A DNA stretch of 64,000 nt from Bradyrhizobium viridifuturi (GTDB lineage Bacteria > Pseudomonadota > Alphaproteobacteria > Rhizobiales > Xanthobacteraceae): NCBI RefSeq assembly GCF_001238275.1, contig NZ_LGTB01000014.1, forward strand, positions 1 to 64,000, given 5' to 3'. This document shows positions 37,374-49,608 of this stretch, piece by piece. The notes below the pieces were generated by a model. It saw only the letters and a program-made list of their open reading frames with translations. It was not told where the DNA came from and did not search any database. The position numbers and the translations under genes are program-made. Position 1 is the first letter of the stretch. The number at the start of each line of letters is the position of its first letter.

Positions 37374-38249
37374 ATGTCTCGCAGGCATCCCATCATCTCG
37401 ATCACCGGCTCATCCGGCGCCGGCACCACCTCGGTGAAGAAGACGTTCGAGAACATCTTCCGCCGCGAGAACGTGGTCGCGGCCTATGTCGAAGGTGACG
37501 CGTTTCACCGCTACGACCGCGCCGAGATGCGCAGCATGATGGTGGAGAAGGCGGAACGCGGCAACAAGCACTTCAGCCATTTCAGCCCCGAGACCAATCT
37601 GTTCGAGGAGCTGGAGAAGCTGTTCAGCGACTATGCCGAGACCGGCACCGGAACGACGCGGCACTATGTGCACGACGAAGAGGAATCGCGGCTCTACGGC
37701 GCCAAGCCCGGCACCTTCACCGCCTGGGAAGCGCTGCCGGAGAATTCGGACCTCTTGTTCTATGAGGGCCTGCATGGCGCCGTCGTCACCGACAAGGTGA
37801 ATGTCGCGCAGCATGCCGACCTCAAGATCGGGGTCGTGCCGGTGATCAATCTCGAATGGATCCAGAAGCTGCATCGCGACCGCAGCCACCGCGGCTACTC
37901 GACCGAGGCGGTGACCGATACCATCCTGCGCCGCATGCCGGACTACGTGAACTACATCTGCCCGCAATTCACCGAGACCGACATCAACTTCCAGCGCGTG
38001 CCGACGGTCGATACCTCGAACCCGTTCATCGCGCGCTGGATCCCGACCCCTGATGAATCGATGGTCGTGATCCGGCTGAAGAACCCGCGCGGCATCGATT
38101 TTCCCTACCTGCTCTCGATGATCCCGCACAGCTTCATGTCGCGCGCAAACTCGATCGTGGTGCACGGCGCCAAGCTCGATCTCGCGATGCAACTGATCCT
38201 GACCCCGCTGATCCTGCAATTGATCGAACGAAAGAGGCGAACGATATGA
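37374..38249 (+). CDS. cbbP: Phosphoribulokinase
   Basis: CbbP phosphorylates ribulose 5-phosphate to ribulose 1,5-bisphosphate with ATP, the committed step before Rubisco. It is 291 residues, the bacterial type. The P-loop is GSSGAGTTS (near residues 12-20). HYVHDEEE and [11 protein letters not shown] (near 127) are also present. Start ATG 37374 has AAGGGGGAG upstream. The stop overlaps the transketolase start (ATGA). Confidence 0.96.
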   Translation: MSRRHPIISITGSSGAGTTSVKKTFENIFRRENVVAAYVEGDAFHRYDRAEMRSMMVEKAERGNKHFSHFSPETNLFEELEKLFSDYAETGTGTTRHYVHDEEESRLYGAKPGTFTAWEALPENSDLLFYEGLHGAVVTDKVNVAQHADLKIGVVPVINLEWIQKLHRDRSHRGYSTEAVTDTILRRMPDYVNYICPQFTETDINFQRVPTVDTSNPFIARWIPTPDESMVVIRLKNPRGIDFPYLLSMIPHSFMSRANSIVVHGAKLDLAMQLILTPLILQLIERKRRTI

Positions 38250-40267
38250 CCGCACTTGCGTCCGTTGCCAGCCGCCCCGACATCAGCCACGACGAGATGG
38301 CCAACGCCATCCGCTTCCTCGCCGTCGACGCCGTGGAGCAGGCGAAGTCCGGTCATCCCGGCATGCCGATGGGCATGGCCGATGTCGCGACCGTGCTGTT
38401 CACCGATTTCCTGAAGTTCGATCCGGCCGATCCGGCCTGGCCCGACCGCGACCGCTTCGTGCTGTCGGCCGGGCACGGCTCGATGCTGCTCTATGCGCTG
38501 CTTTACCTCACCGGCTACGAGAACATGACGCTCGATCAGCTGAAAGCGTTCCGGCAATGGGGATCGCAGACCCCGGGGCACCCGGAGTATGGCCATACTC
38601 CTGGTGTCGAGACCACGACCGGGCCGCTGGGGCAGGGCATTGCGACTGCGGTCGGCATGGCGCTCGCCGAGCGCCTGATGAACGCCCGCTTCGGCGACGA
38701 CTTGGTCGACCACTATACCTATGTGATCGCCGGCGACGGCTGCCTGATGGAAGGCCTGAGCCATGAGGCGATCTCGCTGGCCGGCCATTTGCGGCTCAAT
38801 CGCCTGATCGTGCTGTTCGACGACAACCAGATCTCGATCGACGGCGCGACCTCGCTGTCCTGCTCGGACGATCAGGCGGCACGGTTTGCGGCCAGCGGCT
38901 GGAACGTCTGCCGCATCGACGGCCACGATTCGCAGGCGATCACCGCTGCGATCAGGCAGGCGCGCACGAGCGATCGGCCGTCGCTGATCGCCTGCCGCAC
39001 CGTGATCGGGTTTGGTGCGCCGAACCGGCAGGGCAGCGAGAAGGTGCATGGCGCACCGCTCGGCACCGACGAGGTGGCGAAGACCCGCAGCGCGCTGCGC
39101 TGGCCGTATCCCGCATTCGAGATCCCCGATGTGGTGCTGGCCGAGTGGCGCGAGCTCGGCGGCCGCGGCCGCGATGCACGGCGCGCCTGGATCGAGCGCT
39201 CGCGTGCCGCCTGCAAGGCCGAGAAGGGCCAACGGTCGCCGTTCCACGATGCGCTGAACCGGAAACTGCCCTGCGCCTATACCAAGGCGATGGCAGCGCT
39301 CGTCGAGCGCTTTGCAACCGAACGGCCGAAGCTCGCGACGCGGCAGGCCTCGCAGCAGGTCATCGACGTGATCGCGGAAGCCTTGCCGAACCTGCTCGGC
39401 GGCTCGGCCGACCTCACGCACTCCAACCTGACGCAGGCGAAGTCGCAGGTTCCGGTGCGGCCGGACACGCTCGACGGCAGCTACATCCACTATGGCATCC
39501 GCGAGCACGGCATGGCCGCAGCGATGAACGGCATCGCGCTGCATGGCGGGTTCATTCCCTATGGCGGCACTTTCCTGAGCTTCGCCGATTACAGCCGGCC
39601 TGCGATCCGCCTCGCGGCTTTGATGGGGATCCGCGTCATCCATGTCATGACCCATGACTCGATCGGGCTTGGCGAGGACGGGCCGACGCATCAGCCGGTC
39701 GAGCATCTGGCGGCGCTGCGGGCGATCCCGAACCTGCTGGTGTTCCGTCCAGCCGACGCGGTCGAAACAGCGGAGGCCTGGGACTGCGCGCTCAACGCAG
39801 AGACCTCGCCGTCGATCCTCTGCCTGTCGCGGCAGGCGCTGCCGACGGTTCGCGATGGCGGCAGGGACAACCAGGTCGCGCTCGGCGCTTACATTCTCGT
39901 CGAGCCGGCTTTCGCGCGTGACGTCACCCTGATTGCAACGGGTTCAGAGGTGTCGATCGCGCTCGAAGCCGCAAAGCTGCTGGCGGAAGCAGGGGTACAG
40001 GCCGCGGTCGTCTCGGCCCCGTGCTTCGACCTGTTCCGCCAGCAGCCGAGCGACTATCGCACCAAGGTACTGGGCACCGCGCCGCGCGTCGGCGTGGAAG
40101 CCGCCGTCGAGGGCGACTGGGCGCGCTGGCTCGGCGACGACGGAGCCTTCGTCGGCATGACCGGCTTCGGCGCGTCCGCACCGGCCGATGTGCTGTACCG
40201 CGAATTCGGCATCACGCCTGCGGCGGTCGCCGCAACCGCAAAACAGCTCATCCAACGAGCGAGTTGA
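38246..40267 (+). CDS. cbbT: Transketolase
   Basis: Transketolase moves two-carbon units between sugar phosphates to regenerate pentose phosphates in the Calvin cycle. It is 673 residues. The thiamine-diphosphate motif is GDGCLMEG...DDNQISIDG (near residues 160-195). The pyrimidine domain has [19 protein letters not shown] (near 470) and a C-terminal domain follows. Translation is coupled to cbbP by a four-base overlap. Confidence 0.96.
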   Translation: MTALASVASRPDISHDEMANAIRFLAVDAVEQAKSGHPGMPMGMADVATVLFTDFLKFDPADPAWPDRDRFVLSAGHGSMLLYALLYLTGYENMTLDQLKAFRQWGSQTPGHPEYGHTPGVETTTGPLGQGIATAVGMALAERLMNARFGDDLVDHYTYVIAGDGCLMEGLSHEAISLAGHLRLNRLIVLFDDNQISIDGATSLSCSDDQAARFAASGWNVCRIDGHDSQAITAAIRQARTSDRPSLIACRTVIGFGAPNRQGSEKVHGAPLGTDEVAKTRSALRWPYPAFEIPDVVLAEWRELGGRGRDARRAWIERSRAACKAEKGQRSPFHDALNRKLPCAYTKAMAALVERFATERPKLATRQASQQVIDVIAEALPNLLGGSADLTHSNLTQAKSQVPVRPDTLDGSYIHYGIREHGMAAAMNGIALHGGFIPYGGTFLSFADYSRPAIRLAALMGIRVIHVMTHDSIGLGEDGPTHQPVEHLAALRAIPNLLVFRPADAVETAEAWDCALNAETSPSILCLSRQALPTVRDGGRDNQVALGAYILVEPAFARDVTLIATGSEVSIALEAAKLLAEAGVQAAVVSAPCFDLFRQQPSDYRTKVLGTAPRVGVEAAVEGDWARWLGDDGAFVGMTGFGASAPADVLYREFGITPAAVAATAKQLIQRAS

Positions 40268-40282
40268 AAGGAGGACGCCACG

Positions 40283-41365
40283 ATGGCGCGGATCACACTG
40301 AGGCAATTGCTCGACCACGCCGCCGAGCGCGGCTACGGCGTGCCGGCCTTCAACATCAACAATATGGAGCAGGGTCTCGCCATCATGGAGGCGGCTGCCG
40401 CCTGTGACGCGCCGGTCATCATCCAGGCCTCGCGCGGTGCGCGGTCCTACGCCAACGACATCATGCTGGCGAAGATGATCGATGCGCTGGAGGAGATGTA
40501 TCCGCAGATCCCGCTCTGCCTGCATCTCGACCACGGCAACGAGGAGGCGACCTGCGCCACCGCGATCCGCTACGGCTTCACCTCCGTGATGATGGACGGC
40601 TCGCTCAAGGCCGACGCCAAGACCGCGGCCGATTATGACTACAATGTCGATATCACCCGCCGGGTCGTCGACATGGCGCACTGGGTCGGCGCGTCGGTCG
40701 AAGGCGAGCTCGGCGTGCTCGGCTCGCTCGAGCACGGCGGCGGCGAGCAGGAGGACGGTCACGGGGTCGAAGGCAAGATCAGCCACGATCAGCTGCTCAC
40801 CGATCCCGACCAGGCGGTCGATTTCGTCCGCGCCACCAAGGTCGATGCGCTCGCGATCGCGATGGGTACCTCGCACGGCGCCTACAAGTTCACGCGCAAG
40901 CCCGACGGCGAGATCCTGGCGATGCGCGTGGTCGAGGAGATCCACACGCGGCTGCCCAACACGCATCTGGTGATGCACGGCTCGTCCTCGGTGCCGCAGG
41001 CGCTGCAGGACGTGTTCAACCAGTTCGGCGGCGAGATGCCGCAGACCTGGGGCGTGCCGGTCGAGGAGATCGTGCGCGGCATCAAGCACGGCGTGCGCAA
41101 GGTCAACATCGACACCGATTGCCGGCTGGCGATGGCCGCGGCCTTCCGCAAGGTCGCCGTGCAGTCGAAGAGCGAGTTCGATCCGCGCAAGTTCCTCAAG
41201 CCTGCGATGGATGCGCTGCGCGAGCTCTGCCGCGACCGCTTCGAGCAGTTCGGCACGGCCGGCAATGCCGCCCGGATCAAGGTGGTTGGCCTACCGGAGA
41301 TGGCCCGACGCTACCGCGCCGGCGCGCTCGATCCGCAGATTGGAAAAATGACCCAGGCCGCCTGA
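40283..41365 (+). CDS. cbbA: Class II fructose/sedoheptulose-bisphosphate aldolase
   Basis: This zinc-dependent aldolase joins dihydroxyacetone phosphate with glyceraldehyde 3-phosphate or erythrose 4-phosphate. It is 360 residues, the Calvin-cycle subtype. [14 protein letters not shown] (near residue 80) holds metal ligands, followed by VMMDGSLK and [20 protein letters not shown] (near 137). AAGGAGGACG before ATG 40283 is a strong ribosome site. Confidence 0.95.
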   Translation: MARITLRQLLDHAAERGYGVPAFNINNMEQGLAIMEAAAACDAPVIIQASRGARSYANDIMLAKMIDALEEMYPQIPLCLHLDHGNEEATCATAIRYGFTSVMMDGSLKADAKTAADYDYNVDITRRVVDMAHWVGASVEGELGVLGSLEHGGGEQEDGHGVEGKISHDQLLTDPDQAVDFVRATKVDALAIAMGTSHGAYKFTRKPDGEILAMRVVEEIHTRLPNTHLVMHGSSSVPQALQDVFNQFGGEMPQTWGVPVEEIVRGIKHGVRKVNIDTDCRLAMAAAFRKVAVQSKSEFDPRKFLKPAMDALRELCRDRFEQFGTAGNAARIKVVGLPEMARRYRAGALDPQIGKMTQAA

Positions 41366-42859
<1,494 letters not shown>

Positions 42860-42871
42860 CAGGAGTTTCTC

Positions 42872-43297
42872 ATGCGCGTGACCCAAGGCTGCTTCTCATT
42901 CCTGCCCGATCTCACTGACGAGCAGATCGCTGCGCAGGTGCAATACTGCCTCGACAAGGGTTGGGCGGTGAACATCGAGTTCACCGACGACCCGCATCCC
43001 CGCAACACCTATTGGGACATGTGGGGCCTGCCGATGTTCGACCTGCGCGACGCAGCCGGCATCATGAAGGAGCTCGCCGACTGCCGGCGGGTCTATGGCG
43101 ACCGCTACATCCGGATCTCCGGCTTCGATTCTGGCCATGGCTGGGAGTCGGTGCGGCTGTCCTTCATCGTCAACCGGCCGCGCGAGGAGCCCGGCTTCCG
43201 GCTCGATCGTCAGGAGGCCGCCGGTCGTAACCTGCATTACTCGACGCATTCTTATGCGGCGGGCCGCCCCGAGGGCGAACGCTACGCCGATCAGTGA
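42872..43297 (+). CDS. cbbS: Ribulose-bisphosphate carboxylase small chain, form IC
   Basis: The small subunit is 141 residues and starts MRVTQGCFSFLPDLTDEQI. The long C-terminal tail beyond the core (NLHYSTHSYAAGRPEGERY) is the beta-hairpin extension typical of red-type enzymes, which fills the central channel of the L8S8 complex. ATG 42872 has AGGAG upstream. Confidence 0.97.
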   Translation: MRVTQGCFSFLPDLTDEQIAAQVQYCLDKGWAVNIEFTDDPHPRNTYWDMWGLPMFDLRDAAGIMKELADCRRVYGDRYIRISGFDSGHGWESVRLSFIVNRPREEPGFRLDRQEAAGRNLHYSTHSYAAGRPEGERYADQ

Positions 43298-43357
43298 CCG
43301 CGTCCGGTTGGCAAGCCAGGCGGGTTGCTCCCTCGACCGTCTGGTCCGGATGCACTT

Positions 43358-43392
43358 CTCCGTCGTCGCCGCAGCGGCGACGGAGCTTTTCT
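43358..43392 (+). terminator. Intra-operon terminator/attenuator between cbbS and cbbX
   Basis: CTCCGTCG..GCC pairs with GGCGACGGAG (43358-43385) and is followed by a T-rich CTTTTCTT. The 107-bp gap between cbbS and cbbX is the longest in the operon. This is a probable partial terminator that keeps cbbX and cbbY below cbbLS. Confidence 0.65.
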
Positions 43393-43404
43393 TGAAACGA
43401 GAGG

Positions 43405-44337
43405 ATGATGACCCAAGTACAGGAACAGATCCGCGAGACGCCGCCCGAGACCATCGACCTCCGGCATGAATTCGCCGACCTCGGCATCGGTGACGTGCTC
43501 GACCAGCTCGATTCCGAATTGATCGGCCTGAAGCCGGTGAAGACCCGCATCCGCGAGATCGCGTCACTGCTGCTGGTCGAGCGCATCAGGCAGAAGATGG
43601 CGCTGGCAACGACATTTCCGACGCTGCACATGTCGTTCACCGGCAATCCCGGCACCGGCAAGACCACGGTCGCGCTGCGGATGGCCGGCATCCTGCACAA
43701 GCTCGGCTTCGTCCGCCGCGGCCACGTCATCAGCGTCACGCGCGATGATCTTGTCGGGCAATATATCGGCCACACCGCGCCGAAGACGAAAGAGATCTTG
43801 AAGAAGGCGATGGGCGGCGTGTTGTTCATCGACGAGGCCTATTACCTGTACCGGCCTGAAAACGAGCGCGACTACGGTCAGGAGGCGATCGAGATCCTGC
43901 TGCAGATCATGGAAGCGCAGCGCGAGGACCTGGTGGTGATCCTGGCCGGCTATGGCGACCGCATGGAAAAATTCTTCCAGAGCAATCCGGGGTTCCGGTC
44001 GCGCATCGCGCATCATATCGACTTCCCGGATTATTCGGACGGCGAGCTGCTGTGGATCGCCGAGCTGATGTTGCAGCAGCAGAATTATCGTTTCTCTCCG
44101 GAGGCACGCGAGGCTTTCACCCAGTACATCGGCATCCGCAAGGAGCAGCCGCTGTTCTCCAATGCGCGCTCGATCCGCAATGCGCTCGACCGTATCCGGC
44201 TGCGCCAGGCCAACCGGATCGTGGCGAAGCTCGACCGCACGCTCACGGCAGATGACGTGATGTCGATCGAGGCCGGCGACGTGCTGGCGAGCCGCGTGTT
44301 CACCAAAGGGATCGGCGCGGCGGGCGAGGGGCGATGA
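43405..44337 (+). CDS. cbbX: Red-type Rubisco activase (AAA+)
   Basis: CbbX is a hexameric AAA+ ATPase that removes inhibitory sugar phosphates from red-type Rubisco by pulling on the C terminus of the large chain. It is 310 residues, with Walker A GNPGTGKT (near residue 77), Walker [12 protein letters not shown] (near 134) and the pore segment [14 protein letters not shown] (near 115). Two adjacent ATG codons (43405, 43408) follow GAGAGG. Its end overlaps cbbY (ATGA). Confidence 0.96.
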   Translation: MMTQVQEQIRETPPETIDLRHEFADLGIGDVLDQLDSELIGLKPVKTRIREIASLLLVERIRQKMALATTFPTLHMSFTGNPGTGKTTVALRMAGILHKLGFVRRGHVISVTRDDLVGQYIGHTAPKTKEILKKAMGGVLFIDEAYYLYRPENERDYGQEAIEILLQIMEAQREDLVVILAGYGDRMEKFFQSNPGFRSRIAHHIDFPDYSDGELLWIAELMLQQQNYRFSPEAREAFTQYIGIRKEQPLFSNARSIRNALDRIRLRQANRIVAKLDRTLTADDVMSIEAGDVLASRVFTKGIGAAGEGR

Positions 44338-45050
44338 ACCAGGCGCTCGCGGCGATCCGGACCGCCGGGATGCGCGACATCATCGCGGGGGCGCGCGCCT
44401 TGATCTTCGATGTCGACGGCACGCTCGCCGAAACCGAGGAGGTGCACCGCCGTGCTTTCAACGAGGCGTTCGCCGAAGCCGGCCTCGACTGGTTCTGGGA
44501 CCAGGTCACCTACGGTCGGCTGCTTCGAGTCGCCGGCGGCAAGGAGCGTATCCGCGCCTTCGACGAGCGCAACGCGGTGCCTATGCTGACATTCGCTGAG
44601 ATCGCCGACCTGCACCGGATCAAGACCGCGCGCTACGCGGCGCTGATCGCGGCAGGCGGCTGCCCGTTGCGGCCGGGTGTGCGGGCCTGGCTCGCCGGCG
44701 CACGCCGCCGCGGCCAGCGGCTGGCGATCGCCACCACGACCTCGCACGGCAATATCGAGGCGCTGCTGTCGGTTACGCTGGGGCAGGACTGGGCCGATCT
44801 GTTCGAGGCCATCGTCGCCGGCGACGACGTGCCGCGGAAGAAGCCGGCCCCGGACGTCTATATCGAGGTCCTGGCGCGGCTCGGGCTCGGGCCGGCGGAT
44901 TGCATCGCGGTCGAGGATTCCGGCAATGGCCTGGCCGCCGCGGCGCGGGCCGGCATCCCTGCGGTCATCACCCGGAGCACCTATTTCGGCGACGATGATT
45001 TCTCCGAGGCGCTCCTTGTCGTCGATGATCTCTCCGAGATTGACGGCTAG
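44334..45050 (+). CDS. cbbY: HAD-family CbbY phosphatase
   Basis: This is a 238-residue haloacid-dehalogenase phosphatase with the nucleophile motif [22 protein letters not shown] (split: DVDGTLAET, then the cap), ATTTSHGN, and KKPAPDVY / VEDSGNG. CbbY proteins dephosphorylate xylulose 1,5-bisphosphate, a tight Rubisco inhibitor, so it works with CbbX in keeping Rubisco active. It is the last cbb gene here; cbbE, cbbG and cbbK are absent. Confidence 0.94.
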   Translation: MNQALAAIRTAGMRDIIAGARALIFDVDGTLAETEEVHRRAFNEAFAEAGLDWFWDQVTYGRLLRVAGGKERIRAFDERNAVPMLTFAEIADLHRIKTARYAALIAAGGCPLRPGVRAWLAGARRRGQRLAIATTTSHGNIEALLSVTLGQDWADLFEAIVAGDDVPRKKPAPDVYIEVLARLGLGPADCIAVEDSGNGLAAAARAGIPAVITRSTYFGDDDFSEALLVVDDLSEIDG

Positions 45051-45085
45051 GCCCGCCTGCCGTGTAGCGGGGAGGCCGCTCCGAA

Positions 45086-45236
45086 TATTTTATTCTGATG
45101 ACTAAATAAATTGGTCTTGCATCCATAGCATAGTAGGGGCACCTTCAGCCAGAAGCTGTGCCGAACCGTCAGAAAGTCTGCCGGTCGGTGACGAGCGCCA
45201 ACAATTTTGGGAGCTTACGCCTGATGATCCTTGATG
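45086..45236 (+). promoter_or_regulatory. Promoter/operator block, unit 1 (upstream of chvE)
   Basis: TTTATT-N10-AATAAA (45089-45110) is followed by CTTGCATCC...AGTAGGGGCACC. The same order of elements recurs about 157 bp downstream in unit 2, so the 608-bp gap before chvE contains a tandem, diverged duplication. No gene is seen in 45051-45658. Confidence 0.6.
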
Positions 45237-45242
45237 AGCCAA

Positions 45243-45412
45243 GTCAATTTATTCGGTTGGTGAAATAAATTGTGCTTGCGTCCGTGAGACAAGTAGGGGC
45301 ACCATCCACCAAAGGTTGCCAGAAGCAGTACCAAGCCACCAGAGGACGTTCTGGGGGACGTTGGCGCGTGCCGGCAATTCGGGGAGACAGCGCCTCATGA
45401 TCCTTCACGTCA
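45243..45412 (+). promoter_or_regulatory. Promoter/operator block, unit 2 (upstream of chvE)
   Basis: AATTTATT-N10-AATAAATT (45246-45271) is a perfect inverted repeat, followed by CTTGCGTCC...AGTAGGGGCACC. The stretch is colinear with unit 1. The dyad fits a regulator of sugar uptake, but no regulator gene is adjacent. Confidence 0.65.
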
Positions 45413-45658
45413 TTCGGACGGCTCGTTCGTCCCACCGCATGACTTGCGGATGACCTCATCATAGCGGGATCGATATGGTTGATCGTGCGAAGTGAGCATG
45501 GCGCCGTTGACAGGCATAACCGACATTCCGCGATTTCGGCTCGTGACGGTCCCAGCGCCGACCGACATCGCCGTAGATCTGTGACCAACCAATGATAGCC
45601 GTCGATTGACGCTGTCCAAGACAACGATACCCAACTCAAAAAGCCAAGGGAGTGACGC

Positions 45659-46726
45659 ATGTTCAGATTGAAGGTCTCGTTGATCGCACTGGCGCTGGCA
45701 GGTCTCACCGCGGCCGCACCGGAGGCGCTCGCCCAGAGCAAGCCGACCATCGGCATCGCGATGCCGACCAAATCCTCGGCGCGCTGGATCGACGACGGCA
45801 ACAACATGGTCAAGGTGCTGAAGGAGCGCGGCTACGGCACCGACCTGCAATATGCCGACGACGACATCCCGAACCAACTCTCCCAGGTCGAGAACATGGT
45901 GACCAAGGGCTCCAAGGTGCTGGTCATCGCGGCGATCGACGGCACCACGCTATCCGACGCGCTGAAGCAGGCCAAGGCGCAGGGCATCACGGTCATCGCC
46001 TATGACCGTCTGATCCGGGATACACCGAATGTCGACTACTACGCGACCTTCGACAATTTCCAGGTCGGTGTTCTGCAGGCGAACTCGATTGTGAATGCGC
46101 TCGGCCTGAAGGACGGCAAGGGGCCTTTCAACATCGAGCTGTTCGGCGGCTCGCCCGACGACAACAACGCCTATTTCTTCTACGACGGCGCGATGTCGGT
46201 GCTGAAGCCGTACATCGACAGCGGCAAGCTGGTGGTCGCCAGCGGCCAGATGGGCATGGACAAGGTCGCGACCTTGCGCTGGGACGGCGCCACCGCGCAG
46301 GCGCGGATGGACAATCTGCTCAGCGCCTTCTACGGCAAGAAGCGGGTCGATGCGGTGCTGTCGCCCTATGACGGCCTGTCGATCGGCATCATCTCCTCCC
46401 TGAAGGGGGTCGGCTACGGCAGCAAGGACCAGCCGATGCCCTATATCAGCGGTCAGGATGCCGAGGTGCCGTCGATCAAGGCCATGCTGCGCGGCGAGCA
46501 ATACTCGACCATCTTCAAGGACACCCGCGATCTCGCCAAGGTCACTGCCGACATGGTCGACGCCGTGCTGAGCAAGAAGGAGGTCAGTGTCAACGACACC
46601 AAGACCTACAACAACGGGGTCAAGGTGGTTCCGTCCTATCTGCTCAAGCCGGTCGTGGTGGACAAGACCAATTGGGAGAAAGTCCTGATTGACAGCGGCT
46701 ACTATAAGCGCTCGCAATTCGACTAA
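45659..46726 (+). CDS. chvE: Multiple-sugar periplasmic binding protein ChvE
   Basis: This is a 355-residue periplasmic sugar receptor with a signal peptide ([18 protein letters not shown]). [36 protein letters not shown] and [20 protein letters not shown] match Agrobacterium ChvE closely from memory. ChvE binds glucose, galactose, arabinose, xylose and related aldoses for uptake, and in Agrobacterium also helps VirA sensing. Here the transport role is supported by the following ATPase and permease genes. There is no virA in the window. Confidence 0.93.
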   Translation: MFRLKVSLIALALAGLTAAAPEALAQSKPTIGIAMPTKSSARWIDDGNNMVKVLKERGYGTDLQYADDDIPNQLSQVENMVTKGSKVLVIAAIDGTTLSDALKQAKAQGITVIAYDRLIRDTPNVDYYATFDNFQVGVLQANSIVNALGLKDGKGPFNIELFGGSPDDNNAYFFYDGAMSVLKPYIDSGKLVVASGQMGMDKVATLRWDGATAQARMDNLLSAFYGKKRVDAVLSPYDGLSIGIISSLKGVGYGSKDQPMPYISGQDAEVPSIKAMLRGEQYSTIFKDTRDLAKVTADMVDAVLSKKEVSVNDTKTYNNGVKVVPSYLLKPVVVDKTNWEKVLIDSGYYKRSQFD

Positions 46727-46783
46727 GGCGGGTGAGCCGGACGCACCCCGCCAAGGCCGATCGACGCTGCGAGACATGATCCG

Positions 46784-48364
46784 ATGACGGCGATGCTTGA
46801 GATGCGTGACGTCAGCAAGAGCTTTGCCGGCGTGCAGGCATTGCGTGACGTCAACTTCACCGTGGAAGCCGGCCAGATCCATGCTCTGGTCGGCGAGAAC
46901 GGTGCCGGCAAGTCGACCCTGATGAAGGTGCTGAGCGGGGTTTATCCCGCCGGCAGCTATGAGGGGGCGATCCTGTTCGACGGCGAGGAACGCCGGTTTC
47001 GCGATATCAACGATTCCGAGGAATTGGGGATCATCATCATCCACCAGGAGCTGGCGCTGATCCCGCTGATGTCGATCGCCGAGAATATTTTTCTGTCGCG
47101 CGCGCCGTCGCGGTACGGCGTGATCGACCGCAATGCGGTGTACCGGCGGACGGCGGAGCTGCTGGCGCAGGTCGGCCTGCGAGAATCGCCGGACACCCTG
47201 GTCACCGATCTCGGCGTCGGCAAGCAGCAGCTGGTCGAGATCGCCAAGGCGCTGTCGAAGAAGGTGCGCCTGCTGATCCTGGACGAACCGACCGCGAGCC
47301 TCAACGAGGCCGACAGCGCCGCGCTGCTCGACCGCCTGCTGGCGTTCCGCGCGCAGGGCATCGCCTCGATCCTGATCTCGCACAAGCTGAACGAAGTCGC
47401 TCGCGTCGCCGACCGCATCACGGTGCTGCGCGACGGCCGTACCGTCGACAGCATCGATTGCCGGACCGAAGCGGTCGACGAAGACCGGATCATCCGTAGC
47501 ATGGTCAACCGCGATCTCGCGCATCGCTTCCCGGAGCGCAACGTCGCGATCGGCAATCCCGTGATGACGGTCGAGAACTGGTCGGTGTATCACCCGCTGC
47601 ACACCGCCCGGCAGGTGATCAAGAACGTCGACTTCAAGGTGCGGCGAGGCGAGGTGGTCGGCATCGCCGGCCTGATGGGCGCCGGCCGTACCGAATTCGC
47701 CATGAGCCTGTTCGGCAAGGCCTGGGGCTACAACATCACCGGCAAGATCCGCCTTGACGGACGCGAGGTGAGCCTCGCCGGTGTGCCGGCCGCGATCGAC
47801 GCCGGGCTTGCCTATGTCACCGAGGACCGCAAGCAGCTCGGGTTGATCCTCGCCGACGACGTCCGCAAGAACGTGACGCTGGCGAGCCTTCGCCTGGTCG
47901 CCGAGCGCGGTGTGATCGACGATGTCGTCGAGCTGAAGGCCGCGAGCGATTACCGCAACCGGATGCGGATCCGCTGTTCCGACGTCTATCAGGAGGCCGG
48001 GCAGCTCTCGGGCGGCAACCAGCAGAAGGTGGTGCTGTCGAAATGGCTGATGACCGATCCGCAAGTGCTGCTGCTCGACGAGCCGACCCGCGGCATCGAC
48101 GTCGGGGCCAAGTACGAGATTTACTGTATCATCAACGAGCTCGCGGAAGCCGGCAAGGGTGTCGTGGTGATCTCGTCGGAGATGCCGGAGCTGCTCGGCA
48201 TCTGCGACCGGATCTGCGTCATGAATGACGGCGCCTTCGTCGGCGAGTTTGCCAAGGACGATGCGACGCAGGAGAAGATCATGCGCGCCATCATGCGCAA
48301 TGTCAGGATGTCCGGGAGCGGCGCACATGACGATGCCGTGCAGGTGGCAGGAGGAGCGCAATGA
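46784..48364 (+). CDS. gguA: Multiple-monosaccharide ABC transporter ATPase (GguA/MmsA-type)
   Basis: This is a 526-residue tandem ATPase. Walker A GENGAGKST is near residue 38, with Walker B LLILDEPTASL. The second domain has GLMGAGRTE, the signature LSGGNQQKVV and LLDEPTRGID. It energises sugar import with ChvE and the permease. ATG 46784 is used; ATG 46793 is an alternative. The stop overlaps the permease start by four bases. Confidence 0.93.
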   Translation: MTAMLEMRDVSKSFAGVQALRDVNFTVEAGQIHALVGENGAGKSTLMKVLSGVYPAGSYEGAILFDGEERRFRDINDSEELGIIIIHQELALIPLMSIAENIFLSRAPSRYGVIDRNAVYRRTAELLAQVGLRESPDTLVTDLGVGKQQLVEIAKALSKKVRLLILDEPTASLNEADSAALLDRLLAFRAQGIASILISHKLNEVARVADRITVLRDGRTVDSIDCRTEAVDEDRIIRSMVNRDLAHRFPERNVAIGNPVMTVENWSVYHPLHTARQVIKNVDFKVRRGEVVGIAGLMGAGRTEFAMSLFGKAWGYNITGKIRLDGREVSLAGVPAAIDAGLAYVTEDRKQLGLILADDVRKNVTLASLRLVAERGVIDDVVELKAASDYRNRMRIRCSDVYQEAGQLSGGNQQKVVLSKWLMTDPQVLLLDEPTRGIDVGAKYEIYCIINELAEAGKGVVVISSEMPELLGICDRICVMNDGAFVGEFAKDDATQEKIMRAIMRNVRMSGSGAHDDAVQVAGGAQ

Positions 48365-49551
48365 CCGACAAGACGGTGTCACTTCCCGAGGCCCCCAAGC
48401 ACTCCGGCTTCATCAAGAACAATCTGCGCAACTACGGCATGCTGCTGTCGCTGCTCGCGATCATGCTGTTCTTCCAGATCGTGACCGACGGCACGCTGTT
48501 GCAGCCGGTCAATCTCACTAATCTCGTGCTACAAAACAGTTACATCGTGATCATGGCGCTCGGCATGTTGCTGGTGATCGTCACCGGGCATATCGACCTG
48601 TCGGTCGGCTCGGTCGCGGGATTCGTCGGCGCGGTCGCGGCGGTGCTGATGGTGACCTACCATATCGACTACCCGATCGCCTTCATCGCCTGTCTGTTGA
48701 TCGGTGCCGCGATCGGCGCGGCGCAGGGCTACTGGGTCGCCTATTTCAAGATCCCATCCTTCATCGTGACTCTGGCGGGCATGCTGGTGTTCAAGGGCCT
48801 TGCGCTCGCGGTGCTGCAGGGGCGCTCGGTCGGGCCGTTTCCGCCGACCTTCCAGAAGCTGTCGTCCGGCTTCATCCCCGAGCTGTTCCCGAGCGCCGGC
48901 ACGCTCTATCCGACTTCGCTCTTGATCGGCGTCGTGCTGGCGTTCGCGCTGGTGCTGGCGAGCGCCAGGGGGCGGGCGCGCGAGCAGTCGCACGGCATCG
49001 AGGTCGAGCCCTACGCGTTCTTCGTCGCCAAGAGCATCGCGCTGGCCGGCGCGGTGCTCTATTTCACCTATCTGATCGCCTCGCATCGTGGCCTGCCGAA
49101 CGTGCTCGTCATCATGACGGTGCTGATCGCGGCCTATGGTTTCGTCACGCGGCGCACGGTGGTCGGCCGGCAGATCTATGCGGTGGGCGGCAATGCCAAG
49201 GCCGCGAAGTTGTCGGGCGTCAAGACCGAGCGGCTGACCTTCTTCACCTTCGTCAACATGGGCGTGCTGGCGGCGCTCGCCGGGTTGGTGTTCGCGGCGC
49301 GGCTCAATACCGCCACGCCGAAAGCCGGCCTTGGCTTCGAGCTCGACGTGATCGCCGCCTGCTTCATCGGCGGCGCCTCGGCCTATGGCGGCGTCGGTCG
49401 GGTCGGCGGCGCCGTGGTCGGCGCCATGATCATGGGCGTGATGAACAACGGCATGTCGATCCTCGGCATCGGCATCGATTACCAGCAGGTGATCAAGGGC
49501 CTCGTCCTGCTCGGTGCCGTCTGCATCGATGTCTACAACCAGCGCCGGTGA
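48361..49551 (+). CDS. gguB: Multiple-monosaccharide ABC transporter permease (GguB/MmsB-type)
   Basis: This is a 396-residue inner-membrane permease of the XylH/GguB class with about eleven hydrophobic segments. IVTGHIDLSVGSVAGFVGA lies near residue 75 and FIGGASAYGGVGRVGGA near 338. The central loop ASARGRAREQSHGIEVEPY is typical of the longer XylH/GguB branch. It forms the channel for sugars captured by ChvE. Confidence 0.93.
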   Translation: MTDKTVSLPEAPKHSGFIKNNLRNYGMLLSLLAIMLFFQIVTDGTLLQPVNLTNLVLQNSYIVIMALGMLLVIVTGHIDLSVGSVAGFVGAVAAVLMVTYHIDYPIAFIACLLIGAAIGAAQGYWVAYFKIPSFIVTLAGMLVFKGLALAVLQGRSVGPFPPTFQKLSSGFIPELFPSAGTLYPTSLLIGVVLAFALVLASARGRAREQSHGIEVEPYAFFVAKSIALAGAVLYFTYLIASHRGLPNVLVIMTVLIAAYGFVTRRTVVGRQIYAVGGNAKAAKLSGVKTERLTFFTFVNMGVLAALAGLVFAARLNTATPKAGLGFELDVIAACFIGGASAYGGVGRVGGAVVGAMIMGVMNNGMSILGIGIDYQQVIKGLVLLGAVCIDVYNQRR

Positions 49552-49608
49552 TTGCCGCACGGTCATGATTTCGCGATATGACACCTGCGCAACGTAGGAG
49601 AATGCCGC

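Noticed and set aside
45950..48382. An 810-codon open frame on the minus strand opposite chvE and gguA
   Set aside because: It is a shadow frame created by high-GC codon bias. Both plus-strand genes have full family motifs and ribosome sites, and the minus product is His/Arg/Asp-rich without any domain.
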